64,000 bases of DNA from Euryodendron excelsum (Eukaryota > Streptophyta > Magnoliopsida > Ericales > Pentaphylacaceae), in the NCBI GenBank assembly GCA_033060915.1, contig CM065389.1:7014001-7078000 (forward strand), in the 5' to 3' direction. Below are positions 11,789-24,600 of this stretch, in pieces. The notes below the pieces were generated by a model that was given only the letters and a program-made list of their open reading frames with translations, was not told the DNA's origin and did not search any database. A program made the position numbers and the translations under genes. The stretch's first letter is position 1, and each line of letters begins with the position of its first letter.

Positions 11789-14700
11789 TCAATTGTTCAG
11801 AGCTTTAAAACGACGCATGTCAATGTTGTGTACCAATTTCTCAAATGTTGCAGTTGGGAGTGCTTTAGTAAATAAGTCTGTCAAATTGTCACTTGAACGT
11901 ATCTGCTGGACATCAATATCACCGTTTTTCTAGAGTTCATGTGCATAAAAGAATTTTGGCGATATATGTTTAGTTCTGTCACCTTTGATGTAACCTCCCT
12001 TGATTTGTGCAATACATGCTGCATTATCTTCATATAATATCGTTGAGCTATCTTTGATTGAGGATAGTCCGCAACTATCATAAATATGTTGAATCATAGA
12101 TTTCAACCAAATGCATTGTCGACTGGCTTCATGAATTGCAATATCTCAGCATGATTTGAAGAAGTTGCAGTTAATGTCTGCTTCACAAATCGCCAAGATA
12201 TAGCAGTGTTACCATAGGTAAATACATATCCGGTTTGTGATCGTGCTTTATGTAGATCAGAGAGGTAACCAGCATTTGCATAGCCAACTAACTCTGATTC
12301 TGGTCCCTTTGAATAAAACAAACCCAAATCTGTTATTCCTCGGAGGTAACGGAATATGTGCTGCACCCCTTTCCAATGTCTCTAAGTTAGTGCAAAACTA
12401 TATCTTGCCAATAAATTTATAGAAAATGCAATATCGGGTCTTGTACAATTTGCAAGATACATAAGAGCCCCAATAGCACTAAGATATGGTACTTCAGGAC
12501 CAAGGAGTTCTTCACCATTTTCTTGAGGGCGAAAAATATCCTTTTGTACATCTAGTGCTCGGACAATCATGGGAGAACTCAATGGATGAACTTTATCCAT
12601 ATAAAATCGATTCAGAACTTTTTCTGTATATGTAAATTGATGGATGAGAATTCCATTTGATAAATGCTCAATTTGTAATCCAAGACAAAATTTAGTTTTT
12701 CCAAGATCTTTCATTTCAAACTCCTTTTTTAAATAACTAACAGATGTTGTCAGTTCTTCAGAAGTTCCAACAAGATTCAGATCATCGACATAGACTGTAA
12801 TAATAGAAAATTCAGATTCTGATTTCTTAATAAAAACGCATGGGCAAATTGTATTATTCACATATCCATTTTTCAATAGATATTGACTAAAATGATTATA
12901 CCACATGCGTCCAGATTGTTTTAACCCATACAGAGATCTTTGAAACTTGATAGAATATAAGTTTCGAGATTTTGAACCAGTTGCTTCAGGCATTTTAAAT
13001 CCTTCAAGAATTTTCATATATATATCATTATCTAATTCACCATACAAGTAGGCTGTCGCGACGTCCATCAGACACATATCGAGTCCTTCTGAGATTGACA
13101 AACGAATTAAGAATCTGAACGTAATGGCATTCATTACAGGAGAGTATGTCTCATCATAATCAATACCAGGTCTTTCCGATAACCTTGTGCTACTAATCGT
13201 GCTTTATATCTCACGATTTCATTTTTCTCATTTCGTTTTCTTACGAATACCCATTTGTATCCAATCGATTTTACATCTTCTGGTGTTTGGACTACGGGTC
13301 CAAATACTTTGCGTTGTGCTAATGAGTTTAATTCTGTCTCAATAGCTTCTTTCCATTTTGGCCAATCACTTCTATGTTGACATTCGTCAATTGTCTGTGG
13401 TTCATTCTCTGCATTACTTCTTGTAATTGCAAGAGCCACTTTAAATGAAAATATGTTGTCGACAACAAGTTTATTTCTATTCCATTTTTCTTATGTATTC
13501 ACATAACTTATTGAGATCTCATTACAGTTCTCTACAGGGGATATCTCTTCAGGAGGTTTCTCTTCTAGAAATTCTTTTACAAGAGTTCCTTCTTTTGGAG
13601 GTTTAGATACTGTGGTTTCTTCAGGAATACTGACTTGCTTATGCATTTGTACCTTCCTCTTTCTAGGAACTATGTCTTTGGCACCAATAGGTCTCCCATG
13701 CTTCATGCGTGCTGGAGATTCATTTGCTGCTATATTAGCAGATTGTCCTACAGGGACATCAATACGTGCTAGGGTATTAGCAGCTGGTATATATGATTTT
13801 GTTATCTTCTTGGTGTCAGTAAACACATCAGATAATTGATTTGCAATCGTCTGTAAATAAATAATCCTGTGAACTTCTGATTCACATTGATTTGTTCGAG
13901 AATCAAGATGAGATACTGTGGAAGTATTCCAAGTAATCTCATGTTGTTTTTTCAGTTACGTTTTATCTCCCCCTAAGGGTGGGAAAAATGTTTCATCAAA
14001 ATGGCAATTCGCAAAACGTGCAGTAAATACATCCCCTGTTAAAGGGTCAAGATATCTAATAATAGATAGATAATCAAAACCAATATAAATCCCAAGTCGA
14101 CATTGGGAACCCATTTTAGTATGTTGTGGTGGAGCAATTGGTACATATATAGCATAACCAAAAACTCTTAGATGTGAAATATTTGGTTGTTGACCAAAAA
14201 CAAGTTGTAATGGTGAATATTCGTGGTAAGCAGTGGGTCGGACACGGACCAATGAAGCAGCATGCAATATGGCATGTCCCCAAGCAGAAACATGTAATTT
14301 TGTTCTCATAAGTAAAGGTCGAGCTATAAGCTGAAGGCGTTTGATAAAAGATTCAACTAGACCATTTTGTGTGTGTGTATGTGCAATGGGATGTTCAACA
14401 TCAATTCCTATGGACATGCAATAATCATCAAAAGCTTGAGATGTAAACTTACCAGCATTATCCAGTCGTATCGACTTAATCGAATAATCTGGAAACTGTG
14501 CTCATAATTTGATAATTTGAGCAAGAAGCCTAGGCAAATGCAACATTACGAGTAGAAAGCAAACAAACATGTGACCACCGAGTGGATGCATCTATTAAAA
14601 TCATAAAATAACAAAATGGTCCATATGGTGGGTGTATCGGTCCACATATATCCCCCTGAATTCTTTATAAAAATGTTGGGGATTCAACTATTACTTTTGA

Positions 14701-15429
14701 TGGCGATGGTCTCACAATTAATTTTCCTTATGAACAAGCGGGACATGTATAATCTCTTGTCAAAAGAATCTTCTGGTTCTTTAGCGGATGCCCATGAGAG
14801 TTCTCACTTATTCGACGCATCATTGTTGATCCCGGATGACCAAGACGATCATGCCAAAATATAAAAGTCTTTGGGTCAAAACACTTCTGGTGCATCACTT
14901 CAGGTGATCCCAAAATTCTTATAATTGTATAATATAAGCCAGAAGAGAAGGTAGCAAGTTTTTCTAATATCCGCTTCTGGCATGAAACAATAAAAGTAAT
15001 GTAAAGATATTCTTTATTATCTTCATTTGTTGTCTCTATATGATATCCATTACTACGTATATCTTTAAAACTGAGCAAATTTCTTGTAGCTCTAGTTGAA
15101 TACATAATATCATCAATATAGAGTTTTGTTCCTTTTGGCAAAAATATATTGGCTCTTCCGGAACCTTCAATTAATTTTGTATTGCCAGATATTGTCTTAA
15201 CATTATTTTCAGCTAACGTTAAGCTAACAAAATATTTTTTCTCTCAAAGAATTGTATGAGTTGTTGCACTGTCTACTAAACATATATCTCCATCGTTCAT
15301 CTTAGAGACTATTAATGCTTTGGTGGATTCCATGTTTCTATACAAAATATTAAATTTCTTATTTGATAAGAAAACGAAAACATTCATATAATAGAAACAT
15401 GCGTAGCAAAATATTACACAAGATGACAA
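11789..15429 (-). pseudogene. Copia pol pseudogene (protease, integrase, RT, RNase H)
   Basis: The fragments read minus strand from the right. About 15,300-15,244 is protease-like, with LVDSATTH in place of the usual Asp-Ser/Thr-Gly. 15,141-14,728 is the GAG-pre-integrase segment with HDRLGHPG and CPAC zinc ligands. About 14,700-13,956 is the integrase core: first Asp in a LIDAST phrase, then several stops, then the catalytic-Glu region GLVESF. 13,826-13,491 is the spacer. 13,439-12,382 is reverse transcriptase with YVDDL at about 12,790. 12,366-12,103 is RNase H, in which YADAG has become YANAG, losing an expected acidic residue. The tail to about 11,789 is frameshifted. At least six frame breaks or stops are visible, so no functional polyprotein can be made. 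Spliced or programmed-frameshift expression would not explain this many breaks. Confidence 0.88.
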
Positions 15430-15455
15430 TAAACTGAACAGGACAATAAGATAAA

Positions 15456-16532
15456 CTAGTTGGTGTGGACATTTTCATCACCAATTAAGTGATCTATTTT
15501 TCCATCAGGATCTGCAAAGAAATCTGAAACATCAAGGTGCGTGATTTCTACTGAGTCATCAAAGTTTGTGAAATTCATTTCAACAGTTTTTCCTTTATCT
15601 TGTGTTGATACTCGGTAAAGATCCACTAATGGTTTGGGCGTACGACAGGTACGTGACCAATGCCCTTTCATACCACACCTGTAACAAACATCTTCATAAT
15701 TTTTGAGAGGTTTATTCTGTAAACCTTTTCCCTTTTCTTGTTTTGTTTCAGAGTTGGTCCACGAGTTATTCCACTACTGGTGGTGTGGTGTAGTATTCTT
15801 AACTCGAGAACTTGAAGAAGTATAACTGTTATAACCTCCACGATAACCCCCACGATGACGAAAAGTATTTCTGCCATGTCCACGACTGCGGCCACGTTCA
15901 CGACCACGACCACGTTCACAAAATGAGATCGCATTTACTTCAGGGAATGGTGTAGAGTCGGTTGGGCGAGATTGGTGGTTTTTCATCAGAAGCTCATTAT
16001 TTTGTTCAGCTAAAAGGAGGCATGAAATCAATTCTGAATATTTTTTAAAACCCCGCTCTCAATATTGCTGCTGCAGGAGCACATTCGAGGCATGAAATGT
16101 AGAGTATGTTTTTTCTAACATATCTGCATCAGTAATCGTTTGCCCACATAATTTTAATTGTGAGCTAATTTTAAATAATGCAGAATTATACTCACTAACA
16201 GCTTTGAAATCTTACAACCTCAGGTGCATCCAGTCATAACGAGCTTTGGGAAGAAATATGGTCTTCTGGTGCTCATATCTCTCCTTTAAATTTTTTCATA
16301 ATGCCAGCGGGTCTTTTACCGTGAGGTATTCAGTTTTTAATTCTTCATGAATATGATGACGAAGAAATATCATCGTTTTTGCATGATCTTGCTGGGATTC
16401 GTCATTTTCCTCATTTATAGTGTTTCTAAGGGCCTTTGCACACAAATGGATCTTAGCATCAACTACCCAAGATAAATAGTTCCTGCCTGAAATGTCAAGA
16501 GCTGTAAATTCTAGCTTCGTGAGATTTGACAT
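15456..16532 (-). pseudogene. Copia gag pseudogene
   Basis: The likely start is the ATG at 16,532-16,530 (MSNLTKLEF). The N-terminal part reads as a copia gag (LDISGRNYLSW, later FLRHHIHEELKTEYL). The middle is frameshifted at about 16,296 and again near 16,040. A Gly/Arg-rich region and a CCHC zinc knuckle (CYRCGMKGHWSRTC, about 15,695-15,640) follow. The reading ends in LIGDENVHTN at 15,456. The knuckle still has correct Cys/His spacing, but the frame breaks upstream prevent one continuous protein. Gag and pol appear to be separate ORFs in this lineage. Confidence 0.85.
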
Positions 16533-17071
16533 TTTCAAAATGCTACACTCACAAGATAACAAAGTTTTAGACTCACGATAAATTACAAATCCCACATATC
16601 CGAATATAATAAATTTATTTTGTTAACACTATGCATCAATAGTGAAATTACTATTTAATCACTATTGCGGCATAGTATTATATATAATACCTATATATAA
16701 ATATATATATTATTATTTTTTGTTTATATTATAACTTTCAATCTAGACATTAAAATATAGTCAAGTCACATGTCTATGGAAAGGTATTGAAATAAAGATT
16801 CTGGATTTATAAATATCATAGGCCAAATATTTACAATCTGGGAGAAATAAACAAACAAAAGTTCAAAAAATTACTATTCATCACTATTTATCAATTATGC
16901 ATCATTATTCACCAACTATATAATAAATATAAATTTTGCCATGAAGTAAAGCGTGAACAGTAAAGAACCCAAAATAAAGGTAAATGAACTGAAATATTAA
17001 TGAAGTACACTCACTACTATAATGAAGTACCTTCCCAATATATAAGTATTTAGAACATCGTGCTAATAACG

Positions 17072-17344
17072 TGTAATAAACTAAATGAATTTGTAGCAAG
17101 CTTTATATTAAAACACAGTATATAAGAAAACTAGTTCTTCTGGAACTGTCAAATAATAATGAAATAATTCTTCTGGAACTATGGGGATAGATCTTCTTGA
17201 TCACCCAAGTATGTATTTCAGTCATAAGATACAAAATAAAGACAACAGAAACGTAAATAGGTTACCTATACTCGTTGCTTTTTCCGTTCTTCTCTTTTCT
17301 TCTTCCCTCTCTTTTCTCTCTCTTCTGTCTCTCTCTTTCTTTCC

Positions 17345-17398
<54 letters not shown>

Positions 17399-17565
17399 CT
17401 TTCAATCTCTCTTTTTGTCTCTCTCTTCTTTCTTTTTCTATTCTTTCTCTCTTTTTTCTTTCTTTTCTTCTAATTTTCTCTTTTTCTCTCTTCCGTTTAT
17501 ATAGGCAAATAAGGGATAGGTTATAAAAACGTGCAGGTCATCCACCAGTCTTTCTTTCCATAACA
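17072..17565 (-). repeat. 5' LTR of the copia element (494 bp)
   Basis: Same ends as the left LTR, but about 39 bp longer, almost entirely because of a longer (CT)n tract at 17,346-17,393. It would carry the element's promoter, reading leftward. Confidence 0.93.
17346..17393. repeat. (CT)n microsatellite inside the LTR
   Basis: About 24 CT units. The other LTR has a much shorter run at the matching place. Confidence 0.95.
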
Positions 17566-17570
17566 AATTA
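17566..17570. repeat. Target site duplication, right copy (AATTA)
   Basis: Matches 11,157-11,161; see the left copy. Confidence 0.85.
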
Positions 17571-18280
17571 AATAATATTATAATTATTCATAAAAATTAC
17601 TGTATCACAATATAAAACTATTTTATGCTTTAAACAGTTATACATTGCTCAAAAAACAATAAGAGCGCCTTGACAATAGCGATACCCTCTAGCTATTGCT
17701 ACGAGTGTTCAAAAATTGGATTGATCCAATCTGTACTCGAGCACAACTCAAATTGAGTCGAAAATTAGTTCTAAGGTTTGAAAACTTAATTTTGACAGTT
17801 TGATTGGTGGATAACTATCTTAAGCAACTCGACTAACTCAATTGCCGTTTCTACTTAAATTTGTCGGGTCAAACTCGAGCCTAACCATCGCAAATAAAAA
17901 GTGAATCCAAACCAAAATCAAACCAAGTCAAAATCGATTTCATTGTTTTGGAACTCGAGTTTAATGGTTCAGTTGGTAGTTTACTATCTAAGTGTCTGTT
18001 TAGTATAATTTTTTTGTCAAATTTTTTTAAACTTACAAATAAAAAAATTAAATTTTTTTATTTTATTTTAGTTAAATATGAGCAAAAAAAATAACAAAAA
18101 AATAACAAAATAAAAAAGATTTAACTTTCTCACTTATAAACTTAAAATTGAAGTAAAAAGTCGTACCAAACTAGTCCTAACCCGAAGAGTCAACACTCTG
18201 ACCATTGCCCGTCGGTTTTACAGCGTGTCGACCCAGACAGCTTCTTTAGTTTCGATTGCTAGCCATGCTGACCACAAGCA
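17571..18280. other. Intergenic DNA between the retrotransposon and the CW7-like promoter
   Basis: No gene is seen. The stretch at about 17,705-17,960 is rich in ACTCGAG/TCGAGT-type phrases (CTCGAGCACAACTCAAATTG) that recur in plant dispersed repeats. The part at 18,000-18,160 is A/T-rich and low in complexity. Confidence 0.4.
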
Positions 18281-18281
18281 C

Positions 18282-18291
18282 GCCACGTGGC
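18282..18291. promoter_or_regulatory. Palindromic G-box (GCCACGTGGC)
   Basis: A perfect 10-base palindrome with the CACGTG core, 352 bases upstream of the CW7-like ATG. G-boxes bind plant bZIP and bHLH factors. Its place in the proximal promoter fits a regulatory role, but function is inferred only. Confidence 0.45.
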
Positions 18292-18642
18292 ATACTACTC
18301 GGCTAGTTTTTAACTGAGAGACGATCAACAGATTGCCTGTAACTCTTAACTCATCACTGACCATTCGTGCGGCTTTCGATTCGAAAACTTTTAGTTGTGA
18401 TGTAAAATAGAAGATACCAACGAGACGTTTATACTCAATTAGGGTACAACTCAAACACATCCAATAATATCTCTGCTCTCACCGTTAGAGTCACGGAATT
18501 TGGCCCAGCAGTAGCCTTTGTCGTCTTCTCGACAGTTCTTCAGCATCAACCCCTAGATTGAATATTGATCAGCGAAACCCCAAAATTGCTCTGTAAATCA
18601 TTGAATTCGAAACAAAGAGAACCAAGTAAGTGTAAAGAAGAT

Positions 18643-21600
18643 ATGTTCGGTGATGGAGAAGAGACTCCTACCAGGTACTCTTTTATTCGTCTCACAATTT
18701 AAGGGTTTATATGCGAGTTTCAGTTTTGATCTTTCCATCAAATGATTTTCTTTTCTTTCTCGCTTTCTTGAATGCGATTGTTACATAATGAATTTCAGTA
18801 TATAAATGGGAAATCTGTTGAAGAACAATTTGCCGCTTAATCGATTCAGTTCCAACTTATGGCATTCATACATTTGACTGCGGCAACAATTGTGTGAAGG
18901 ATTAAATTGATTATCCATGCAATGCATTTTTCTCTTAATCTTACTGTAGTTGTTAATTGTACCAAAAATAAAAAGAAAAATTTATTGTTTGATGATTTTA
19001 ATCAATCACTGTCAAAGTAACTTGACATCTGTAGTGTTAGTTAAACTAAGAAAAATTTATTTTGGATAATTGATAAACTGTGCATATGAAACTTTGCCTT
19101 TGCTAGCTTAGTGTACCAAAAATAAAAAGAAAAATTTATTGTTGGATGATTTTAATCAATCACTGTCAAAGTAACTTGACATCTGTAGTGTTAGTTAAAC
19201 TAAGAAAAATTTCTTTTGGATAATTGATAAACTGTGCATATGAAACTTTGCCTTTGCTAGCTTAGTGTTCTATATTTACACTGCGGTGAAACTTTGCCTT
19301 TTCATTCAGACTCCTTAGGATCATGGATCCTAAAAATATTCGAGTAAATGCTAGGGTGCTTTCCTTGAGTTCATCTACCCTTGGGGCCAGTGGAAAGTGG
19401 GCAAGCACAACGGTGCCTGGTTGGTGAAAAATGGGTAAGGTTTTCTGTACTTTGGACAAGTACGGGTTAAGAAGCACTCAAGAAATAAATGTTAGCAAAA
19501 TTAAGATGAGGATGCTGAGCTAAATGAGTGGTAAAACTATGAGAAATAGGATTAGTATTGAACAAATCATGAGATGGTAGAGGTAGTACCTATTGAAGAT
19601 AAAATAAGAGAAAATTAATTAACATGGTCTGGTCTGGTCTGGCCATGTACAACGAAGACCAATAAGTGCTGAGTTAGGAAGAGTGACACTATTCATATTG
19701 AGGGCAATGATAGGGAACACGGGAGGTCAAAATTAATTTGGGTTGAGATAATAAAAAAAATTTCATGTTAGCCATTGATTGATTTGAACTGAATGGCGGC
19801 ACATGATCCACGTAGCCGACCCCAAGTAGTTTGGACAAAGACCTAGTTGAGTCGAGTTGAGAATGAACTGTGAACATGGTGAGAATTTATGCTTATAACC
19901 TTGGCCAAACTCAAAATGCTGCTCGCAGATATTTTCATGTTGCTCTTTTCTATTATTTGCATTTTATTTATTACATTTATGTTTTATTTTTTTGTGAATT
20001 GTTGTTTTTTAGGTATGAGTTGCTGAGTATGATGAAGAAGCACTCAAAGTTATTAGGAAAGACCATCGTAGATGAGGATGATGCTTCAGATGTTGAAATG
20101 GATCCACAGTTTTGGCATGATGTCATGGATTTGTATTTCATTCGTGGTAGGGAGTCTAGGGGCCGCCAGGATGATGACCTCGTATTCTTTGTTAGGAAAA
20201 TGGTACACCTCCTTTCTTTTTGGCTCATTGTTTTGCAGTAAACATGGCCTTTCAACGATCTTCACACATTCTATATTGTTATGTTGTTCCAGAGCTTGCA
20301 TGGATATGGTTTTAATGATGATATGGAAGGCAACTCTCCTTACTTCGTACGCAGGTGGGCACCTAAGGTAAAAGCAGCAAGAATATCAATTCAAGGTCAC
20401 ACTTGTATGCTGAAATGAATTCCTGTGGTGATAGCTTAACCACTTGCATGATATTGTAGTGTGCAGATTTTAGAATTCTTCTTAGTCTCTAACTAATTGG
20501 AAACTGATCACCCCCCACCCCTCATCATTCTCTTGTGGTGTGTGCGTAACACCAGCGTAGAATATCTCCAAATGAAAAAATGCCTTCTCAAAGTAGGACC
20601 ACAAGATATGTTTTTCATTAATTGTTTCCAAGTAAATTATTGATGCAGCAGTGCTATTATTGTTCTCTTGTTGAAAATAAATTGAGAAACAGTATATATC
20701 CAATTGTTTTATTATAGTTCTCTTAATGAAAGCACATGGAGAAATAGCTAATTTGCCATAGAAAAACGCAATAGGCAAAGATTTTCTACTGCATATAGTT
20801 CTTAGAAACTCAATAAAGCCGAATCCATAAGGGATTAATTTGTGTACTAACTCTTGTAAATGACATTGCAGAGAACCTAATCCCTTTTAACGTCTAACAT
20901 TTTCCCTGGTCTGATTGACTATGGTTTGAATGCTTAAATATATCACTATTATTAGATTTATAATTTCACCTTGTTGGAATGAAAAATATATAGAAAACTT
21001 GCAAATGTTGCTGAATCTTTTTTTTCTTTTTGATTAGCATAGGATAAATAAAAAGCAAAGTTCAACTACAAGGTTCCTCCCTAGTTTCTTCTTTTTGGAT
21101 ATGCTTTATGTGAATAGGGATTGCCCTTGATTTTGTATAACCACTTACGTAATTTGTTGGTTATCATCAATTTCCTACGATCCATGTTCATAAGAAGTAT
21201 TTTGGTACCTATATGTAAGAATAAGGGCGATATTAAAAGTTATACAAATTATAGGCCCTGTTTTTTCATGGGATGGCGCTGGATTGGATTAGTAATCCCG
21301 CCACATTAGTTATCCCTCGTTTGCTTCTGCAGAGAGGGTCGAGATGTCAAATCCAAAGCGCACCTTTTATCCCGCATATACGGTACTATATAATTCTAGG
21401 GTGGAGGTGGGACAACTTAATCCAATGATTCGGGTTAGAGGCTAAATGGTGAAATTACCTTTCGAGGGATTACTAATCGCAAGATTATTGTTGCAGGATT
21501 ACTTATTCCCTCTTATCTTACCATTTTCCATCTCACGAGACAAAAATGGCCTTCCCTTCAAAATATCTCTTATTCCATTCTCTTCACACACATTCCACAT

Positions 21601-24600
21601 AATGCGTAATGGCACAACATCCTAAGCCTTTTTGTTGCCTCCCTTGGACACCCCTTATGCCAACATACAAAAAGGCTTTCAATTGATCTTGGTGCCACCC
21701 ACTCTACACAAATGACATTTATATAATCAGGTCCCAAATCTCTGAAACCACAAGGTAATATAATGATGGATGATTGACTGACTCCTTTGCAATCTTACAA
21801 ATAAAGCATAAGTCCATCATAACTTTTACTCCATGGCCGTTGTCTAAGCTAAGAAATTCACCTTTGAGGGAACTTTTGGATGCACACATCTTTCCATAAG
21901 AAGCTATTATCCTTCTGCCCACAAAGAAAGCCACTATGAACACACCATTTTCAGCTCCTTCCCAGACCAACATATACTTAGTCCCTATCTAGACATAGCA
22001 TCCTGAGAGCAGTCCCAGGGAGTCGCCAACTTATTCCAATTCCCAACCTTGCACAAACCTCCGAAAAAGGGGAGCCCGTACCCTACACCCTGATTCCATG
22101 TCCAATAATCCCCCAGAGATACATCTCTGGTTATAGCAATCTTAAAGAGGCTGTGGAATACATCCCTCAAGGCCTATATTCGTACCAAGTGTCATGGAAA
22201 ATCCTCACCTGATGCTTATTCCCCACCTTAAAATAAGAAAATTTGAAGAATTCATCCCACACCCTCATAATCCTGTTTACACCAACATCATAATGCCCTC
22301 TCATAGGCCCTGTAGACCACTCTCTCCCCCAAACCCCCAAATAGCAACCATATTTCCCAACAATAACTTTACTCCATAAACTTCTCTGTCACAAGAAGAC
22401 CTCCGCAATTGCTTCCCAAGTATGGCCTTACTAAACAAATCCAACTCTCCCACCCCCACACCTCTATTTCATTCCACAGAAGCAACTCCTCCCACCCAAC
22501 CAAATGTTACCTAAACTCTTTCCCAATCCCACTCCATAAAAAGTGATCAATTTTTCCAATCTAAGCACCACTGACACTGTGACACATGAATAGTGAAAAA
22601 GACATGAAATATATCAGCTTACTAGAAAGTGCACTCTTAATAAGAGTCATCCTACCTCCTTAGATAAATAATGGCTCTTCCAAGTGGTTAATCTCTTCTA
22701 AAAGCTCTCAATCACCGGATCCTACACTTCTTTAGGTTTAAAAGAAGAGCCAAGTGGAAGACCAATTAAGTAGACAGCAAAGCACCAACCTTACACTCCA
22801 AATTAGCCGCCAAGGAATCCATATTATCCACTTCCCCCACGTGAATTAGTTCATTCTTAGCTAGATTAACCCGAAACCCGACAAATGCTCAAAACAGAGC
22901 AGCACATGTCTCGAAATTCCCAATTCCTCCTCACTAGCTCCCCAAAAGATTAGTATCATTTGCAAACAAGAAATGAGAAACTGAGAGCACATGCCCACCT
23001 ATATCTCCCACCTCAAAGCCACTTAGCTGACCTCCCTGAGCTATCTTACCAATCATATGGCTCAGAACCTCCATCACAAAGAGAAACAACAATGGAGAGA
23101 TGGGGTTGCCCTGCCTCAACTATAGAACTATCAAAAAGGATGCTTGCATATTGTTTATGTTGCTTGCTTTGATCCTGGACTTTTAGTTAGCAAAATAAAA
23201 GGTTTAATATTGGATTCGATTTCTACCACTCCATAAATGAGATTAATTAATGGAACTCTCTGGACATTTAAAACCATGTAAAGTTTAGTATTTCTTAAAT
23301 ATCTGCAATGAAAAGGCAAACTTATTGCAATTGTCTGGATATTTTGACTATTCGTTTAAGATCATGACCTTATATTTTTGCCTACCAGTTGGATGATTTA
23401 TTTGATAAGAATTCAGTAGATGTGGATTGGAGGCGCACATTTTACTTGAACTTAATTGCTCACACTTCGTTCAGTGTAACAGTGGCAATTTGCAGGTAGG
23501 TCTCCTTTTTATTTTTAATCATGTGTTTGTCCTTTGAATACATATGCCTTTTCCCTTTAATATGTGTATGTTTGCTTGGGTTCATTCTTTAAGTGATCTT
23601 TGCCATGTCCGTGTTTGGGTTGTTCACTTATTTTTCATGACGATGATATCCTCATTTGGAATTTCAAAAATCACCCCTGATAAGAAAGACAACCAAGTAG
23701 TTCCAGAATCTTTGTGAAGTAACAGGATTTCTTGTTGAAGCTTGCTAGTCATGTGCCATATGAATCATATGATCAGTTGACATGACATCAACTTTTATTA
23801 TTCATCAAATTGATTGATTCTCTTCCAGTATATGTCTGTTGTTAAGCTACATGATCATTTGGCATGGAAGCCTTCTTTTATACGTTGAGATCTTGTTCCT
23901 CATATTTCTGATTCAAGTTGATATATGCAGCTATCTCAAGCCAATATTTAAATATTAGGGCTCCATCTTCTGCTTTTGAGAATTTCCATCCTTAATAGTA
24001 TATTTTACATAATTTACTAAACTAGATTTTTTTTACTGTTTACTTTTCCGCTTTTATTTGAGTTAATGCAAAATAAATCATTGTATATTTTATTTGCAAT
24101 GCTCTGGCATATGGTAATTAATGGATTAAATGAAAACTTGGGAACATCCCGTTTCGGGTAGAAAAGGGAACAACAAAGCTTCTGTTTCGTTCCAGTTGAT
24201 TTTCTGGCCAGTTCCGGCATTTTCCGGGAGTTTCATACTGCTTCGGTCATCCCAGTCACTTACTGCTCCGGTGGTACACCAAGAACTTGATGGTTTTCTT
24301 TGTAATTTAAGTGACTTTCAAGGTCCTCTTTCTTATCATATCACGTCACATTTATTGCTGTCTGTACTTTTTATTATTATTAAAATACATGTTAATATTT
24401 GAACATGTCCATGAATGCTAAGTGACTACCGACTGCGATGTTAATCTTTTGTTTATTTATTTATCCAAAAAAATAATAATAAGTACAGCAACTCATTCTG
24501 CCTCTCTAAAGTAACTTATTATACCATGTTAATCTTTTGTTTATTTATTTAAAAAATAATTGTTTTGTAAATAAATTATTGGAACCATTTTTTATATATA

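Larger units (their letters stand above)
11162..17565 (-). mobile_element. Ty1/copia LTR retrotransposon, 6.4 kb, complete ends, coding region decayed
   Basis: Both LTRs begin TG and end CA. The element is flanked by a 5-bp duplication, and minus-strand fragments of every expected copia domain lie in copia order: gag with zinc knuckle, protease, integrase, reverse transcriptase, RNase H. It is transcribed right to left, so 17,072-17,565 is the 5' LTR. A polypurine tract abuts the 3' LTR. The primer-binding site next to the 5' LTR (minus strand from 17,071: CGTTATTAGCACGATG) is not the usual initiator-Met tRNA complement. The coding region carries many frameshifts and stops. About 13 substitutions separate the LTRs over roughly 450 aligned bases (counted by eye), nearly all transitions. 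The 5' LTR lies about 1.1 kb upstream of the next gene's ATG and points away from it. Confidence 0.93.

Noticed and set aside
17346..17393. Tandem array considered as CRISPR-like
   Set aside because: It is a simple dinucleotide repeat with no spacers, in a plant LTR. No CRISPR array exists in the window.
19500..21257. One RTE element spanning introns 1 to 3
   Set aside because: The 3' end lies upstream of the RT piece in the same orientation, with host exons 2 and 3 between them, so the two are independent fragments.
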